A stretch of DNA of 57,378 nucleotides, taken from an uncultured Muribaculaceae bacterium (GTDB lineage Bacteria > Bacteroidota > Bacteroidia > Bacteroidales > Muribaculaceae). Shown here in pieces: positions 17,523 through 25,786 of the stretch. Under the pieces are notes generated by a model. It saw only the letters and a list, made by a program, of their open reading frames with translations. It did no database searches and had not been told where the DNA came from. The stretch's first letter is position 1, and each line of letters begins with the position of its first letter. The position numbers and the translations under genes were made by a program. Location of the stretch: NCBI GenBank assembly GCA_910583675.1, contig CAJTYH010000017.1, forward strand, positions 1 through 57,378, written 5' to 3'.

Positions 17523-18044
17523 ATGCTTAACGAAAAAGTTGAAAAGGCCATCAATGCCCAGATCAATGCTGAGTTCTGGTCGGCATATCTCTATCTGTCA
17601 ATGTCCATGCATTTCGCCAACAAAGGCTATTCAGGCATAGCCAACTGGTTCATGATCCAATTCAAGGAAGAGCAGGATCATGCCACGATATTCATGAACT
17701 ACGTGAACTCACGCGACGGCAAGGTAACACTCGAACCTATCGCCGCCGTAGACACCGAATGGGAGTCTCCATTGGCCGCTTTCAAGGCAACCCTCGCACA
17801 TGAACAGAAAGTAACCGCGCTCATAAACAACATCTATACAGTGGCTACTGAAGAACACGATTACGCCACACAGAACATGCTCCAATGGTTCATCAAGGAG
17901 CAGGTGGAAGAAGAAGATACCGCCCGCGGCTATATCGACGCCCTTGAAAAGATCGGCGACAACGGCTACGGCCTCTATATGCTTGACAAGGAATTGGCTG
18001 CACGCACATATACCACACCGTCACCTCTGGCAGCCAACGCCTGA
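17523..18044 (+). CDS. ftnA: Bacterial non-heme ferritin
   Basis: The 173-residue four-helix protein is an FtnA-type ferritin that oxidises and stores iron in a 24-mer cytoplasmic cage. The ferroxidase residues fall at the same positions as in E. coli FtnA: Glu17, Glu50, His53, Glu94, Gln127 and Glu130 (FKEEQDH and the E-Q-x-x-E pattern). There is no haem-ligand methionine pattern suggesting bacterioferritin. No promoter was seen in the 41-base gap after the barrel gene, so it may be read from 16855. A very strong hairpin ends the unit. Confidence 0.96.
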   Translation: MLNEKVEKAINAQINAEFWSAYLYLSMSMHFANKGYSGIANWFMIQFKEEQDHATIFMNYVNSRDGKVTLEPIAAVDTEWESPLAAFKATLAHEQKVTALINNIYTVATEEHDYATQNMLQWFIKEQVEEEDTARGYIDALEKIGDNGYGLYMLDKELAARTYTTPSPLAANA

Positions 18045-18065
18045 CAAGGGGCTTTAAACATCAAC

Positions 18066-18127
18066 AGTAAATGTCAATCCGCAACAATGCGCCGTTAGAT
18101 GTGCATTGTTGCGGATTGATGTTTACT
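18066..18127. terminator. Long bidirectional hairpin after ftnA
   Basis: The 25-bp stem (18066-18090 with 18103-18127) contains a perfect 16-bp core and two G-U pairs, with a 12-base loop. It separates ftnA from the convergent LEA-like gene, and A/T tracts on both sides would suit termination in both directions. Confidence 0.8.
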
Positions 18128-18138
18128 TGAAATGCTTC

Positions 18139-18486
18139 TCAATCACGCAGCTTGTCTGCAAGGTTACCGGCAGCTTTTGCCCCGGACTCAAGGGTATCGG
18201 CGGCAAAGTCCTTCACCTTGTCAAGAATCGAGGAACCCTTTTCCAATGCAGCATCCTTGATATCTCCCGCCTTGTCGGCTGCCTTTTGTGCAACGTCGGC
18301 AGCCTTGTCCTTAAGGTCGCCGGCTTTCTCTTTCGCAGCTGACAAGGCATCGGCAGCCTTGTCCTTGACTGCATTCACTTCCGCCTTGGCAGCCACTTTC
18401 GTGGCCTCGGCACTGACTTTCGCAGCTACCTTTGCAGCACCTGCCGCCGCACCTGCTATGGCCTGATCTTTGTTGGTCTTATCCAT
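18139..18486 (-). CDS. LEA-like / apolipoprotein-like Ala-Lys-rich protein
   Basis: The 115-residue protein is extremely rich in Ala, Lys and Asp. It has no Cys, Trp, Tyr or His and only one Phe. From residue 41 to 84 it reads as four successive 11-mers (KDKAADALSAA, KEKAGDLKDKA, ADVAQKAADKA, GDIKDAALEKG). This is the amphipathic repeat of group 3 LEA (desiccation) proteins and of YtxH/apolipoprotein-like bacterial proteins. It should be disordered or helical and may protect membranes or proteins under stress. There is no signal peptide. A small inverted repeat (18534-18548) lies upstream. The neighbours ferritin and rpiB do not define its role. Confidence 0.75.
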   Translation of the reverse strand: MDKTNKDQAIAGAAAGAAKVAAKVSAEATKVAAKAEVNAVKDKAADALSAAKEKAGDLKDKAADVAQKAADKAGDIKDAALEKGSSILDKVKDFAADTLESGAKAAGNLADKLRD

Positions 18487-18614
18487 AATAGTAAGTTTTT
18501 AGTTTCGATTATTGTCTCGAAAGGAAAACATACCTATCTGCAGGATAGTTCCCTACCATAACATTTTTTAAGCAGCAAATCTGCGAAAAGGCATTTGCAA
18601 AACCTTTATCACCG

Positions 18615-19043
18615 TTATTTCACAGGTATCTTTTCGATACGCCGCTGATGACGTCCACCCTCGAAACCTGTGGACAGGAAGGTATCCAAAATTTTTATGG
18701 CTTCTTCGGGGGCTATGAAGCGTGCAGGAAGCACCAGTACATTCGCATCATTATGCCTACGCGCCAGTGATGCCAGTTCAGGTGTCCAGCACAGCGCAGC
18801 CCTGATTCCCTGATGCTTGTTCAATGTCATGTTTATACCATTTCCCGAACCGCACATGGCAATACCGGGATAACACTTGCCCTCCTCCACGGCAACTGCG
18901 CATTTATGTGCAAAATCGGGATAGTCGCAACTCTCGGAGCTGAACGTACCGAAGTCCTCGAATTCCAGACCGTTTGCCTCAAGGTATCCTTCAAGAATTG
19001 ATTTTAATTCGTAACCGGCATGGTCACTACAGATTGCTATCAT
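18615..19043 (-). CDS. rpiB: Ribose-5-phosphate isomerase B
   Basis: The 142-residue enzyme interconverts ribose-5-phosphate and ribulose-5-phosphate in the pentose phosphate pathway. Family hallmarks are the SDHAG motif (residues 6-10), Cys64 in MCGSGNG, and RHNDANVLVLPARF with His98. Length and motifs are complete. It ends about 130 bases before the LEA-like gene on the same strand. A composite mini-repeat lies about 50 bases upstream. Confidence 0.96.
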   Translation of the reverse strand: MIAICSDHAGYELKSILEGYLEANGLEFEDFGTFSSESCDYPDFAHKCAVAVEEGKCYPGIAMCGSGNGINMTLNKHQGIRAALCWTPELASLARRHNDANVLVLPARFIAPEEAIKILDTFLSTGFEGGRHQRRIEKIPVK

Positions 19044-19092
19044 ATATTTAGAAGTTAGAAGTTAGAGCATTAGAAGTCAAGCAAGAATACAA

Positions 19093-19151
19093 GAAATTGA
19101 GAAATTAAGAAGTTTTTTTGATTTCTCTGATAGCTCTGATGCCTCTGATTT
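19093..19151 (+). repeat. Second copy of the composite mini-repeat
   Basis: gaaattgagaaattaag at 19093-19109 is followed after a T-rich gap by three 9-bp ctctgatNN units (19125-19151). This is the same order as at 11329-11461. The gagaaat and atttctc parts could pair across the T tract. Confidence 0.75.
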
Positions 19152-19175
19152 CTCTCATTCCTGCTCTTGAGATTT

Positions 19176-20069
19176 TCAATCAACTACCGGCTCGGCATCT
19201 TTCTTGTGGAGCGGGATGGTATAGGCCACATAGAACGACCCTGTTATGGCTCCTTTCCGGGAACCATAGCCCGGTATGTACCAAGGCTTCCCATAATTGT
19301 CTCTGGACTCGTGCAACTTGGCCTTGTATCGGAAATACCATCCCATCGAAACGGGGCCGAACACCTTGATCCGCAACCCGAAAGCGAGCTGTATATAGCT
19401 GAACGAGCAAGCTTGCCTTGGAAGGTTGAACTCCGTGCTCTCCCCCCAATAATCGGAATTAACCTTCACATTATTGACTTCATAGCTGAACCGCGTGAAG
19501 CCAAAACGCACCCCGGCCATGACAAGATAGTCCGGATTGCTGTTATACAGGAAATTATAGTTGCAACCGATGCGGAAATACGGCGTAACAGGTACGCGAT
19601 ACGTATAGTTGTTATCCTCAGGAGTGTAATCGGTCTGTCCAAGCCCGACTTCCACCACCGGTATATATCGGTTATGGAGATTCAGCTCACCGGCAAATTC
19701 CACAAGCCCGTAATGCTGGCCGAAGGCACGCATCAAAGGATCCCAGACATCAACGCTGACAGATACAGAATGAAAAAGCGGCTGCAACATCTTGGGAACT
19801 TCCCCGCCCGGCACAAGCCCGTTGGCCACCGAGTCAGGAAGTTCGGTGCCGGAGACGGTATCTACAAGAACTACGTTTCCAGCAGCGTCCTGTATCTGCT
19901 TGATCTTGCTCATGTCTATCGTATCGCCCTCCTGGCGACGCTCATTCTTCCCCTGAAGTTCCTTGGACGCTCCTTGCACCGGATTGATGCGTCGCTGAGC
20001 CGAGAGTTGAGGCACGACCGTGCAAACAAACAGCAGACACACCGAGATGATATATGCCGTAAGCCTCAT
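19176..20069 (-). CDS. DUF6048-type exported protein, probably a barrel
   Basis: The 297-residue protein has a signal peptide (residues 1-24, ending QLSAQ). After a low-complexity stretch (25-90) comes a series of alternating-residue strands (for example RVPVTPYFRIGCNYNFLYN and YLVMAGVRFGFTRFSYEV) that suggest an outer-membrane beta-barrel. It resembles the Bacteroidetes DUF6048 family; the function is unknown. Its start overlaps the DUF6452 stop by four bases (20066-20069), so translation is coupled. It is the last gene of the DUF4199-GT2-DUF6452-DUF6048 operon. Confidence 0.78.
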   Translation of the reverse strand: MRLTAYIISVCLLFVCTVVPQLSAQRRINPVQGASKELQGKNERRQEGDTIDMSKIKQIQDAAGNVVLVDTVSGTELPDSVANGLVPGGEVPKMLQPLFHSVSVSVDVWDPLMRAFGQHYGLVEFAGELNLHNRYIPVVEVGLGQTDYTPEDNNYTYRVPVTPYFRIGCNYNFLYNSNPDYLVMAGVRFGFTRFSYEVNNVKVNSDYWGESTEFNLPRQACSFSYIQLAFGLRIKVFGPVSMGWYFRYKAKLHESRDNYGKPWYIPGYGSRKGAITGSFYVAYTIPLHKKDAEPVVD

Positions 20070-20683
20070 AAGTCTACCCCCTTTCCGGCGATCTGCCCCT
20101 CGGCCTCGGATGTGCGGAAATACACGCGTATGCGCTCCATCTCCACATTGGTTACAACCGAATCCGTTACCGCCACCGAGTCTATGAGATGGCGCGTGTA
20201 ATCAACCTTTTTTATCGTATACACATAAAACGCACCGCACTCTTCCGAAGCGAAATAAGGCTCGGACGCATAATGGAACGTGATCGTATCGTTGAATCGA
20301 GGATCGTCAAGCCCCTGTTGGGGATATGCGTAATGAAAGAAAAACGATGTGGAGTTTTTCTCGAAACGGAACGGAAGATATGCCGACAATGTGCTTTCAC
20401 CGGGATACACCAGCAACGAATCCCGGGGAGCATCCACTCCTCCGATCCCTATTGAATCAAGCATCATCGGCGCATCAGTGGTCGAAGAATAGAATGCCAT
20501 TAACGGCAAAGCACTGCGATTGTCGGTGCATCCGTCGGTATTGCATCCCTGAAGGATGCCACACATGACTGCGGCGCATGCCACGCCCCACAATATCCTA
20601 TGCAGAAACACAGACCTGCGACCGGCACCGGCCTCAGGAACACGCCTTGGCTTATATCTTTCAAGCAGGTCAAGCATCCGCAT
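20066..20683 (-). CDS. DUF6452-type lipoprotein
   Basis: The 205-residue protein has an unusually long basic N-terminus, then a hydrophobic segment ending in CGILQGC, a plausible lipobox with the lipidated Cys near residue 47. The rest is a compact all-beta region (YLPFRFEKNSTSFFFHYAY, FYVYTIKKVDYTRHLIDSV). It resembles the Bacteroidetes DUF6452 family of unknown function, which commonly neighbours DUF6048. The start overlaps the end of the GT2 gene by 14 bases and the stop overlaps the DUF6048 start. The long pre-lipobox region could mean that the true start is a later non-ATG codon. Confidence 0.75.
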   Translation of the reverse strand: MRMLDLLERYKPRRVPEAGAGRRSVFLHRILWGVACAAVMCGILQGCNTDGCTDNRSALPLMAFYSSTTDAPMMLDSIGIGGVDAPRDSLLVYPGESTLSAYLPFRFEKNSTSFFFHYAYPQQGLDDPRFNDTITFHYASEPYFASEECGAFYVYTIKKVDYTRHLIDSVAVTDSVVTNVEMERIRVYFRTSEAEGQIAGKGVDL

Positions 20684-21638
20684 CCTCGCCTATCTCTTCT
20701 TCTATTTCATACTCATTGCGCCTGGGCGAATTGCGCACCACCAGCTCCCCTACGAATCCCGTCAGGAACAGTTGGGTGCCAAGCATCATCATGGTAAGCG
20801 CGATATAGAAATACGGCGAATTGGTAACCAACGTATAGTGGCCGCCGGTATGCATGGCATAAAGCTTTGTCGCCCCGACTATTATAACGGAGACAAGCCC
20901 GAGAAGGAACATCAGCGAGCCGAGCAGACCGAAGAAATGCATTGGCTTGACACCGAACTTGTTCGTAAACCACAATGTGGCCAGATCAAGGTATCCGTTG
21001 ACAAATCGGTCGAGGCCGAACTTTGTCTTGCCGTATTTCCTTGCCTGGTGCTTTACGACTTTCTCTCCGATGCGTGTGAAACCCGCGTTCTTGGCAAGAT
21101 AAGGGATGTAACGGTGCATGTCGCCGTATACCTCTATCCGCTTCACGACCTTGTTGCGATAAGCCTTAAGGCCGCAATTGAAATCATGCAGGTTCTTTAT
21201 GCCGCTGACCCGGCGTGCCGTGGCATTGAACAGTTTCGTGGGGATGGTTTTCGACAGCGGGTCGTAGCGCTTCTGTTTCCATCCGCTGACGAGGTCGTAA
21301 CCCTCCTCCTTTATCATGCGGTACAACTCCGGGATCTCGTCGGGCGAATCCTGGAGGTCGGCATCCATCGTTATCACCACATCCCCCTTGGCACGGCGAA
21401 AACCCGTATTGAGTGCGGGACTTTTGCCATAGTTGCGTCGGAAACTCACCCCTTTAACAGCCGGATTGGCTGCTGCCAGGTTCTCTATCACTTCCCAGGA
21501 ATTATCGGTGGAACCGTCATTTACAAAAATGACCTCATAACTGAATGCATTGGCCTTCATCACGCGTTCAATCCATCCCTCCAGTTCGGGAAGCGATTCG
21601 GCCTCGTTGTATAACGGTACTATTACTGATATATCCAT
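20670..21638 (-). CDS. Membrane GT2 glycosyltransferase, polyprenyl-phosphate sugar synthase type
   Basis: The 322-residue protein combines a DPM1-like GT2 domain with two C-terminal membrane spans (about 238-262 and 277-302). The domain contains SVIVPLYNEAESLPEL, FVNDGSTDNS and the metal motif DADLQDSPDEIPEL. This layout is that of enzymes such as ArnC, GtrB or YfdH-like proteins that load a sugar onto undecaprenyl phosphate for envelope glycosylation. It is the second gene of a tight operon (19 bases after DUF4199, 14-base overlap with DUF6452). The sugar is not predictable. Confidence 0.88.
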   Translation of the reverse strand: MDISVIVPLYNEAESLPELEGWIERVMKANAFSYEVIFVNDGSTDNSWEVIENLAAANPAVKGVSFRRNYGKSPALNTGFRRAKGDVVITMDADLQDSPDEIPELYRMIKEEGYDLVSGWKQKRYDPLSKTIPTKLFNATARRVSGIKNLHDFNCGLKAYRNKVVKRIEVYGDMHRYIPYLAKNAGFTRIGEKVVKHQARKYGKTKFGLDRFVNGYLDLATLWFTNKFGVKPMHFFGLLGSLMFLLGLVSVIIVGATKLYAMHTGGHYTLVTNSPYFYIALTMMMLGTQLFLTGFVGELVVRNSPRRNEYEIEEEIGEDADA

Positions 21639-21657
21639 CTTTACAGTCTGTAAAATT

Positions 21658-22215
21658 TCAACCGCGCACAGGCACTTTCAACATTTTCACCACTCCGGCT
21701 ACGATCATTGAAAGCAACGAGCCGCTGAACACTATCAGCCACATCCAGGCCATGACTATCGCCGGCGCGGGCGGAATGGCATTGTTTCGCAGGATCATGT
21801 CAAGCTCCTCAGCCACCATTGCATACTGATCGCCTGCATCGGCATAATATCCTGCCGCCATCTCAAGCATGGAACGGACAAAACCCGGATCCACCCATTT
21901 CAGATATACGAACGATGCCAGTCCGAAGATCAGGGCACCGCATGCGAAAGTAGTGATCCCCTGCATCCATAGAGCCGAGAATACCGTCATGCCATGGGCA
22001 CTCCGATGGGTGCGTCTTAGAAAATAAAACGACAACAGAGGCACTCCCATAACCATGCACATACCGGCCACGCCGGCAAAGGGCACAGATGTGGAAAGCA
22101 CCATAAATGCAAAAAGCACAACGAAATAAAGCCCCATCAAGGCTCCATCGTCGGCTCCACGAGCATATATGTTCTTAGGCTTCCCCTGCGGGGAGGCCTC
22201 CCTGTTCCGTTCCAT
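21658..22215 (-). CDS. DUF4199 family membrane protein
   Basis: The 185-residue protein has four hydrophobic spans, matching the Bacteroidetes DUF4199 family of unknown function. The first begins LMGLYFVVLFAFMVLS; the last is AMVAWMWLIVF-like, near residues 150-175. I place the start at the ATG at 22213-22215 rather than the upstream in-frame start at 22278, because a consensus promoter lies at 22221-22251 and would exclude the longer form. The predicted transcript start is then only about two bases before the ATG. DUF4199 and a DPM-like GT2 are frequent neighbours, suggesting an envelope role. Confidence 0.8.
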   Translation of the reverse strand: MERNREASPQGKPKNIYARGADDGALMGLYFVVLFAFMVLSTSVPFAGVAGMCMVMGVPLLSFYFLRRTHRSAHGMTVFSALWMQGITTFACGALIFGLASFVYLKWVDPGFVRSMLEMAAGYYADAGDQYAMVAEELDMILRNNAIPPAPAIVMAWMWLIVFSGSLLSMIVAGVVKMLKVPVRG

Positions 22216-22220
22216 CAATG

Positions 22221-22251
22221 CAAAAGTAGGAAAAAAACATCGCACCGCAAA
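22221..22251 (-). promoter_or_regulatory. Promoter of the DUF4199 operon
   Basis: On the minus strand TTTG (22248-22251), a 19-base spacer and TACTTTTG (22221-22228) fit the consensus. The start is predicted at about 22217, leaving essentially no leader before the ATG at 22215. Confidence 0.6.
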
Positions 22252-22281
22252 GGGCATTAACCAATTTTTGGCACTCAACTA

Positions 22282-22313
22282 TTTCATATATCGTCCAAAA
22301 TATATTACCTTTA
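22282..22313 (+). promoter_or_regulatory. Probable promoter of the oxidoreductase gene
   Basis: TACCTTTA (22306-22313) matches seven of eight -7 positions and has TTTC 20 bases upstream (22282-22285). The start would be near 22317, about 29 bases before the chosen ATG. Confidence 0.4.
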
Positions 22314-22345
22314 CGCATCAATCCATAACCAAACATATTTACAAT

Positions 22346-23374
22346 ATGACCATACTTAGAAACATATTCACCATCGCGGCACTCATGCCGGCAGCGCTGT
22401 GGGGAGCCGAATACTCCACGACAGTAAACCTTCCCGCGTCGCTCAACGGACAAATGGCACGTCTGTCCAACGTAGACACGGAGCAACCGATGGACTCGGT
22501 AATCGTAAAAGACGGCAAGGCTGTATTTCCTACCGATGGCACGACTTCCTACCTCGGAGCATTGAAAGTGGGAGACGCAGACGTGGCATGGCTTCTTGTG
22601 GGAGGAGCCGACGTGACAATGAACGTCACAGACGAGGGTGGAACCTTAAGGCCTACCGCTACCACCGGCGGACTCAACAACGACCTCAACGCTTTCACCA
22701 ACGAACTCAACCAGACTGTAAACCGCTACCAGGCACAGCAGAACAACGCCATGGGGGATGCCCTCAACGAGGAACTGCATGAACTAATCCTCCAGAGCAC
22801 CAAGCAAAACATCACCAATCCGCTCGGTCTCTACTACATCGTATCCTTCGGCGGCGACTGGCTCGCTGCAGACCTTGAAGCGCTCGTTCGCGACTACCCC
22901 CACATCACAAAATACCAGAAAGTAAACGAGCAACTCTTCCGTCAGCGCAATCTGAAAGCCACCCAACCGGGCAAGAAATTCACCGATTTCGAGGTTTCAT
23001 ATGACGGCACCACACACAAGCTCAGCGAACTCGTAGGCCACGGCGATTATGTGCTCGTCGACTTCTGGGCTTCATGGTGCATGCCCTGCCGCAAGGAAAT
23101 GCGCTACATCAGAAAGGCACAGAAAGAGTTTGAAGGGAAGAACCTTAAGATCGTAGGCGTGGCCGTATGGGACGAACCCGAAAACTCCCTCAAAGCCGCT
23201 ACTGACATGGGACTGACATGGCCCGTATGGGTAAACGGCACCGAAGCCACCACCAATCTCTATGGCATCTCAGGCATTCCGTGCATAATCCTCTTCGGAC
23301 CCGACGGCACGATCATCGCACGCGATCTCCATGGCGACCAGATCCTAACCACCCTCGCCAAGCATATCAAATAA
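22346..23374 (+). CDS. Exported thiol-disulfide oxidoreductase (TlpA/ResA-like with DUF4369-type N-domain)
   Basis: The 342-residue protein has a signal peptide (MTILRNIFTIAALMPAALWG). Next come a DUF4369-like beta domain (about 21-115) and a helical linker. The C-terminal thioredoxin fold (about 205-342) has active site Trp244-Cys-Met-Pro-Cys248 and the cis-proline loop SGIPC. It probably reduces or shuffles disulfides in periplasmic proteins or acts in cytochrome maturation. The start was set at 22346, just after the probable promoter; an in-frame extension to 22169 would overlap the divergent gene. It appears to be a single-gene unit ended by a hairpin at 23550-23577. Confidence 0.9.
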   Translation: MTILRNIFTIAALMPAALWGAEYSTTVNLPASLNGQMARLSNVDTEQPMDSVIVKDGKAVFPTDGTTSYLGALKVGDADVAWLLVGGADVTMNVTDEGGTLRPTATTGGLNNDLNAFTNELNQTVNRYQAQQNNAMGDALNEELHELILQSTKQNITNPLGLYYIVSFGGDWLAADLEALVRDYPHITKYQKVNEQLFRQRNLKATQPGKKFTDFEVSYDGTTHKLSELVGHGDYVLVDFWASWCMPCRKEMRYIRKAQKEFEGKNLKIVGVAVWDEPENSLKAATDMGLTWPVWVNGTEATTNLYGISGIPCIILFGPDGTIIARDLHGDQILTTLAKHIK

Positions 23375-23517
23375 ACAACCGGCACAAACGCCCACCATAT
23401 AAAGATGGTGTGTCATAATGGCTCATCTGGGTCGTCGCTTGAAGGGTTCGGTCTCGGTCATTGACCTAAGTCAACTCCCTTCAACCTCACCTTCAAGCTC
23501 CTACCATCTGAACCATT

Positions 23518-23577
23518 CTGACAGCACCATCACCATCCGGACAAAAAAAGGCGGTATGTCAATTTTGACACATCGCC
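23518..23577 (+). repeat. Intergenic repeat, copy A
   Basis: The first 26 bases are identical to 39503-39528. The remaining part, which includes the terminator hairpin, differs from copy B at only a few positions. No open frame or inverted terminal repeat is associated with it. Confidence 0.8.
23550..23577 (+). terminator. Terminator after the oxidoreductase
   Basis: A 12-bp stem (ggcggtatgtca/tgacacatcgcc, one G-U and one mismatch) with a 4-base loop is followed by tttttt. A tract of A residues on the left side could also allow reverse termination. Confidence 0.75.
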
Positions 23578-23675
23578 TTTTTTGCACCTCTGACAGCCTT
23601 CGAAGAAGGCACCCAAGTTGTAGCCCCGCATCAAGCGCCATTTATTAGCGCACCCCTTTCATCAAGACACAAAAA

Positions 23676-23708
23676 AAGACGATATGCCAGATCCTGACAT
23701 ATCGTCTT
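23676..23708 (-). terminator. Terminator after rpsA
   Basis: An 11-bp perfect stem (aagacgatatg/catatcgtctt) with an 11-base loop. On the minus strand it is followed by a run of T residues. It lies 20 bases downstream of the rpsA stop. Confidence 0.75.
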
Positions 23709-23728
23709 AATTTATCGGTTAAAGCGGA

Positions 23729-25516
23729 TTATGCTTTGCCGGAGAGCTTCTCCTTGAGAGCGGCGAGAGCCTCGATGTCACCGAGGGTTGTCTTCTCTAC
23801 GGGAGTTGTGAGGGCGGGAGCCTCTTCAGCCTTGCGGGGCTGACGCTTTGCGGCCTTGCGTGCCTCTGCCTTCTCGGCCTTGGCCTCATCTTCGAAGATG
23901 CGGCTGTGGCTGAGGATGATGCGCTTGCTGTCCTTGTTGAATTCAATTACCTTGAAGTCAAGCTTCTCGTCAACCTTGGCCTGTGAGCCGTCTTCCTTGA
24001 CGAGGTGCTTGGGAGTAGCAAAGCCTTCTACGCCGTAAGGAAGTGCAACGACTGCACCCTTGTCAAGCATTTCGATGATAGTACCCTGATGTACGGAACC
24101 AACAGTGAAGATGGTCTCGAATACATCCCAGGGATTCTCCTCAAGCTGCTTGTGGCCGAGGCTGAGACGACGGTTGTCCTTGTCTATTTCAAGAACTACA
24201 ACCTGGATGTCTGCACCGATCTGGGTGAACTCAGAGGGATGCTTCACCTTCTTTGTCCAAGAGAGGTCTGAGATGTGGATAAGACCGTCCACACCTTCTT
24301 CGATCTCTACGAATACGCCGAAATTAGTGAAGTTGCGTACACGGGCGGTGTGCTGTGAACCAACGGGGTACTTAACTTCGATGTCCTCCCACGGATCCTG
24401 CTTGAGCTGCTTGAGGCCGAGGCTCATCTTGCGTTCCTCACGGTCGAGGGTGAGAACCACTGCCTCTACTTCGTCACCTACCTTCAGGAAGTCCTGAGCG
24501 GAACGGAGATGCTGGCTCCAGCTCATTTCGCTTACGTGGATAAGACCTTCAACGCCGGGAGCAACCTCCACGAACGCACCGTAGTCGGCCATTACCACTA
24601 CGCGACCCTTAACCTTGTCACCGACCTTGATGTCAGCAGCCAGGGCATCCCAGGGATGGGGCTGGAGCTGCTTGAGACCGAGGGCGATGCGCTTCTTCTC
24701 GTTGTCGAAGTCAAGGATAACCACGTTGAGCTTCTGGTCAAGGGCAACCACCTCTTCGGGATGGCTTACGCGACCCCAGGAGAGGTCTGTGATGTGAATG
24801 AGGCCGTCTACGCCGCCGAGGTCGATGAACACACCGTAGGAAGTGATGTTCTTGACGGTACCTTCGAGTACCTGACCTTTCTCGAGCTTGGCGATGATCT
24901 CGCGCTTCTGCTGCTCGAGCTCGGCTTCGATAAGAGCCTTGTGGCTGACAACGACGTTGCGGAACTCGGGGTTGATCTTGACAACCTTGAACTCCATGGT
25001 CTTGCCAACGAAAATATCGTAGTCGCGGATGGGTTTCACGTCGATCTGCGATCCGGGGAGGAATGCCTCGATACCGAATACGTCCACGATCATGCCGCCT
25101 TTGGTACGGCACTTGATGTAACCCTTGATGATTTCGTCGTTTTCCAGAGCCTGGTTGACACGCTCCCAGGAGCGGGACGCACGGGCTTTGCGGTGAGACA
25201 GGATGAGCTGACCCTTCTTGTCTTCCTGGTTTTCGATGAATACCTCTACGACATCGCCGATCTTGATGTCGGGATTGTAGCGGAATTCGTTCATGGGGAT
25301 GATACCGTCAGACTTGTATCCGATGTTAACCACAGCCTCACGCTTGTTGAGAGCGATGATGGTACCTTCGATTACTTCCTTGTCCTTTACGGTGTTGAGC
25401 GATTCGTCGTAGGTGCGGGTAAGTTCCTCGCGTGACTTGTCGCTTTTGGTCTCCCCTTTCTCATAGGCATCCCAGTCGAAATCTGCGATGGGAGAGTTTT
25501 TAACTTCTTCAGTCAT
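23729..25516 (-). CDS. rpsA: 30S ribosomal protein S1
   Basis: The 595-residue protein is an S1 with six consecutive S1/OB RNA-binding repeats between about residues 45 and 540. The later ones share the GxVxxxxxyGxFVxxxxGVDGLIHISDLSW pattern (for example TSYGVFIDLGGVDGLIHITD and VRNFTNFGVFVEIEEGVDGL). The N-terminus is acidic (DFDWDAYEKGETKSDK). The C-terminus is a Lys/Ala-rich tail (KAEKAEARKAAKRQPRKAEE), probably disordered. S1 delivers mRNA to the 30S subunit. It matters especially in Bacteroidetes, where most mRNAs lack Shine-Dalgarno sites, as in this window. It has its own leader of about 120 bases and a terminator. Confidence 0.96.
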   Translation of the reverse strand: MTEEVKNSPIADFDWDAYEKGETKSDKSREELTRTYDESLNTVKDKEVIEGTIIALNKREAVVNIGYKSDGIIPMNEFRYNPDIKIGDVVEVFIENQEDKKGQLILSHRKARASRSWERVNQALENDEIIKGYIKCRTKGGMIVDVFGIEAFLPGSQIDVKPIRDYDIFVGKTMEFKVVKINPEFRNVVVSHKALIEAELEQQKREIIAKLEKGQVLEGTVKNITSYGVFIDLGGVDGLIHITDLSWGRVSHPEEVVALDQKLNVVILDFDNEKKRIALGLKQLQPHPWDALAADIKVGDKVKGRVVVMADYGAFVEVAPGVEGLIHVSEMSWSQHLRSAQDFLKVGDEVEAVVLTLDREERKMSLGLKQLKQDPWEDIEVKYPVGSQHTARVRNFTNFGVFVEIEEGVDGLIHISDLSWTKKVKHPSEFTQIGADIQVVVLEIDKDNRRLSLGHKQLEENPWDVFETIFTVGSVHQGTIIEMLDKGAVVALPYGVEGFATPKHLVKEDGSQAKVDEKLDFKVIEFNKDSKRIILSHSRIFEDEAKAEKAEARKAAKRQPRKAEEAPALTTPVEKTTLGDIEALAALKEKLSGKA

Positions 25517-25638
25517 TAAAAATGATGGTTAATAAATATAGTTTGTAAAGATCTCAATCCACTATGTTACAACGTATTGCATGCCATTTTACAATTACAT
25601 GCGCAACCGTCGGAGCATAACGGAGCCTTAAGGCGCAG

Positions 25639-25646
25639 CAAAGGTA
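25639..25646 (-). promoter_or_regulatory. rpsA -7 box
   Basis: TACCTTTG on the minus strand matches TAnnTTTG; no TTTG is seen at the expected -33 distance. The start would be near 25635, giving a leader of about 119 bases. Confidence 0.45.
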
Positions 25647-25691
25647 GCGTTTTTTTGTTGAATTTCGACGTTTTTTACACAACAATTTTCG

Positions 25692-25699
25692 TACTTTTG
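25692..25699 (+). promoter_or_regulatory. -7 box before the 1093-residue secreted protein
   Basis: TACTTTTG matches TAnnTTTG and would start transcription near 25703, about 84 bases before the ATG. No good -33 tetramer is present at 19-21 bases. Confidence 0.4.
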
Positions 25700-25786
25700 T
25701 CTCTATGTCACAACAGAATGCGCTTTCTCGCATTTAAGTGTACCGGAATTTGCCAATTATTTTTCACCATAATTTCAGTTTAGCCA

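Larger units (their letters stand above)
23375..23728. other. Convergent gap with two related terminator hairpins
   Basis: No gene is evident in these 354 bases between the oxidoreductase and rpsA. The region contains two hairpins with similar sequence, one for each convergent gene. A 60-base segment (23518-23577) is repeated almost exactly at 39503-39563. Confidence 0.6.

Noticed and set aside
24509..25435. A 308-codon open frame antisense to rpsA
   Set aside because: The composition follows from reading the S1 repeats backwards. No start signal or domain is visible.
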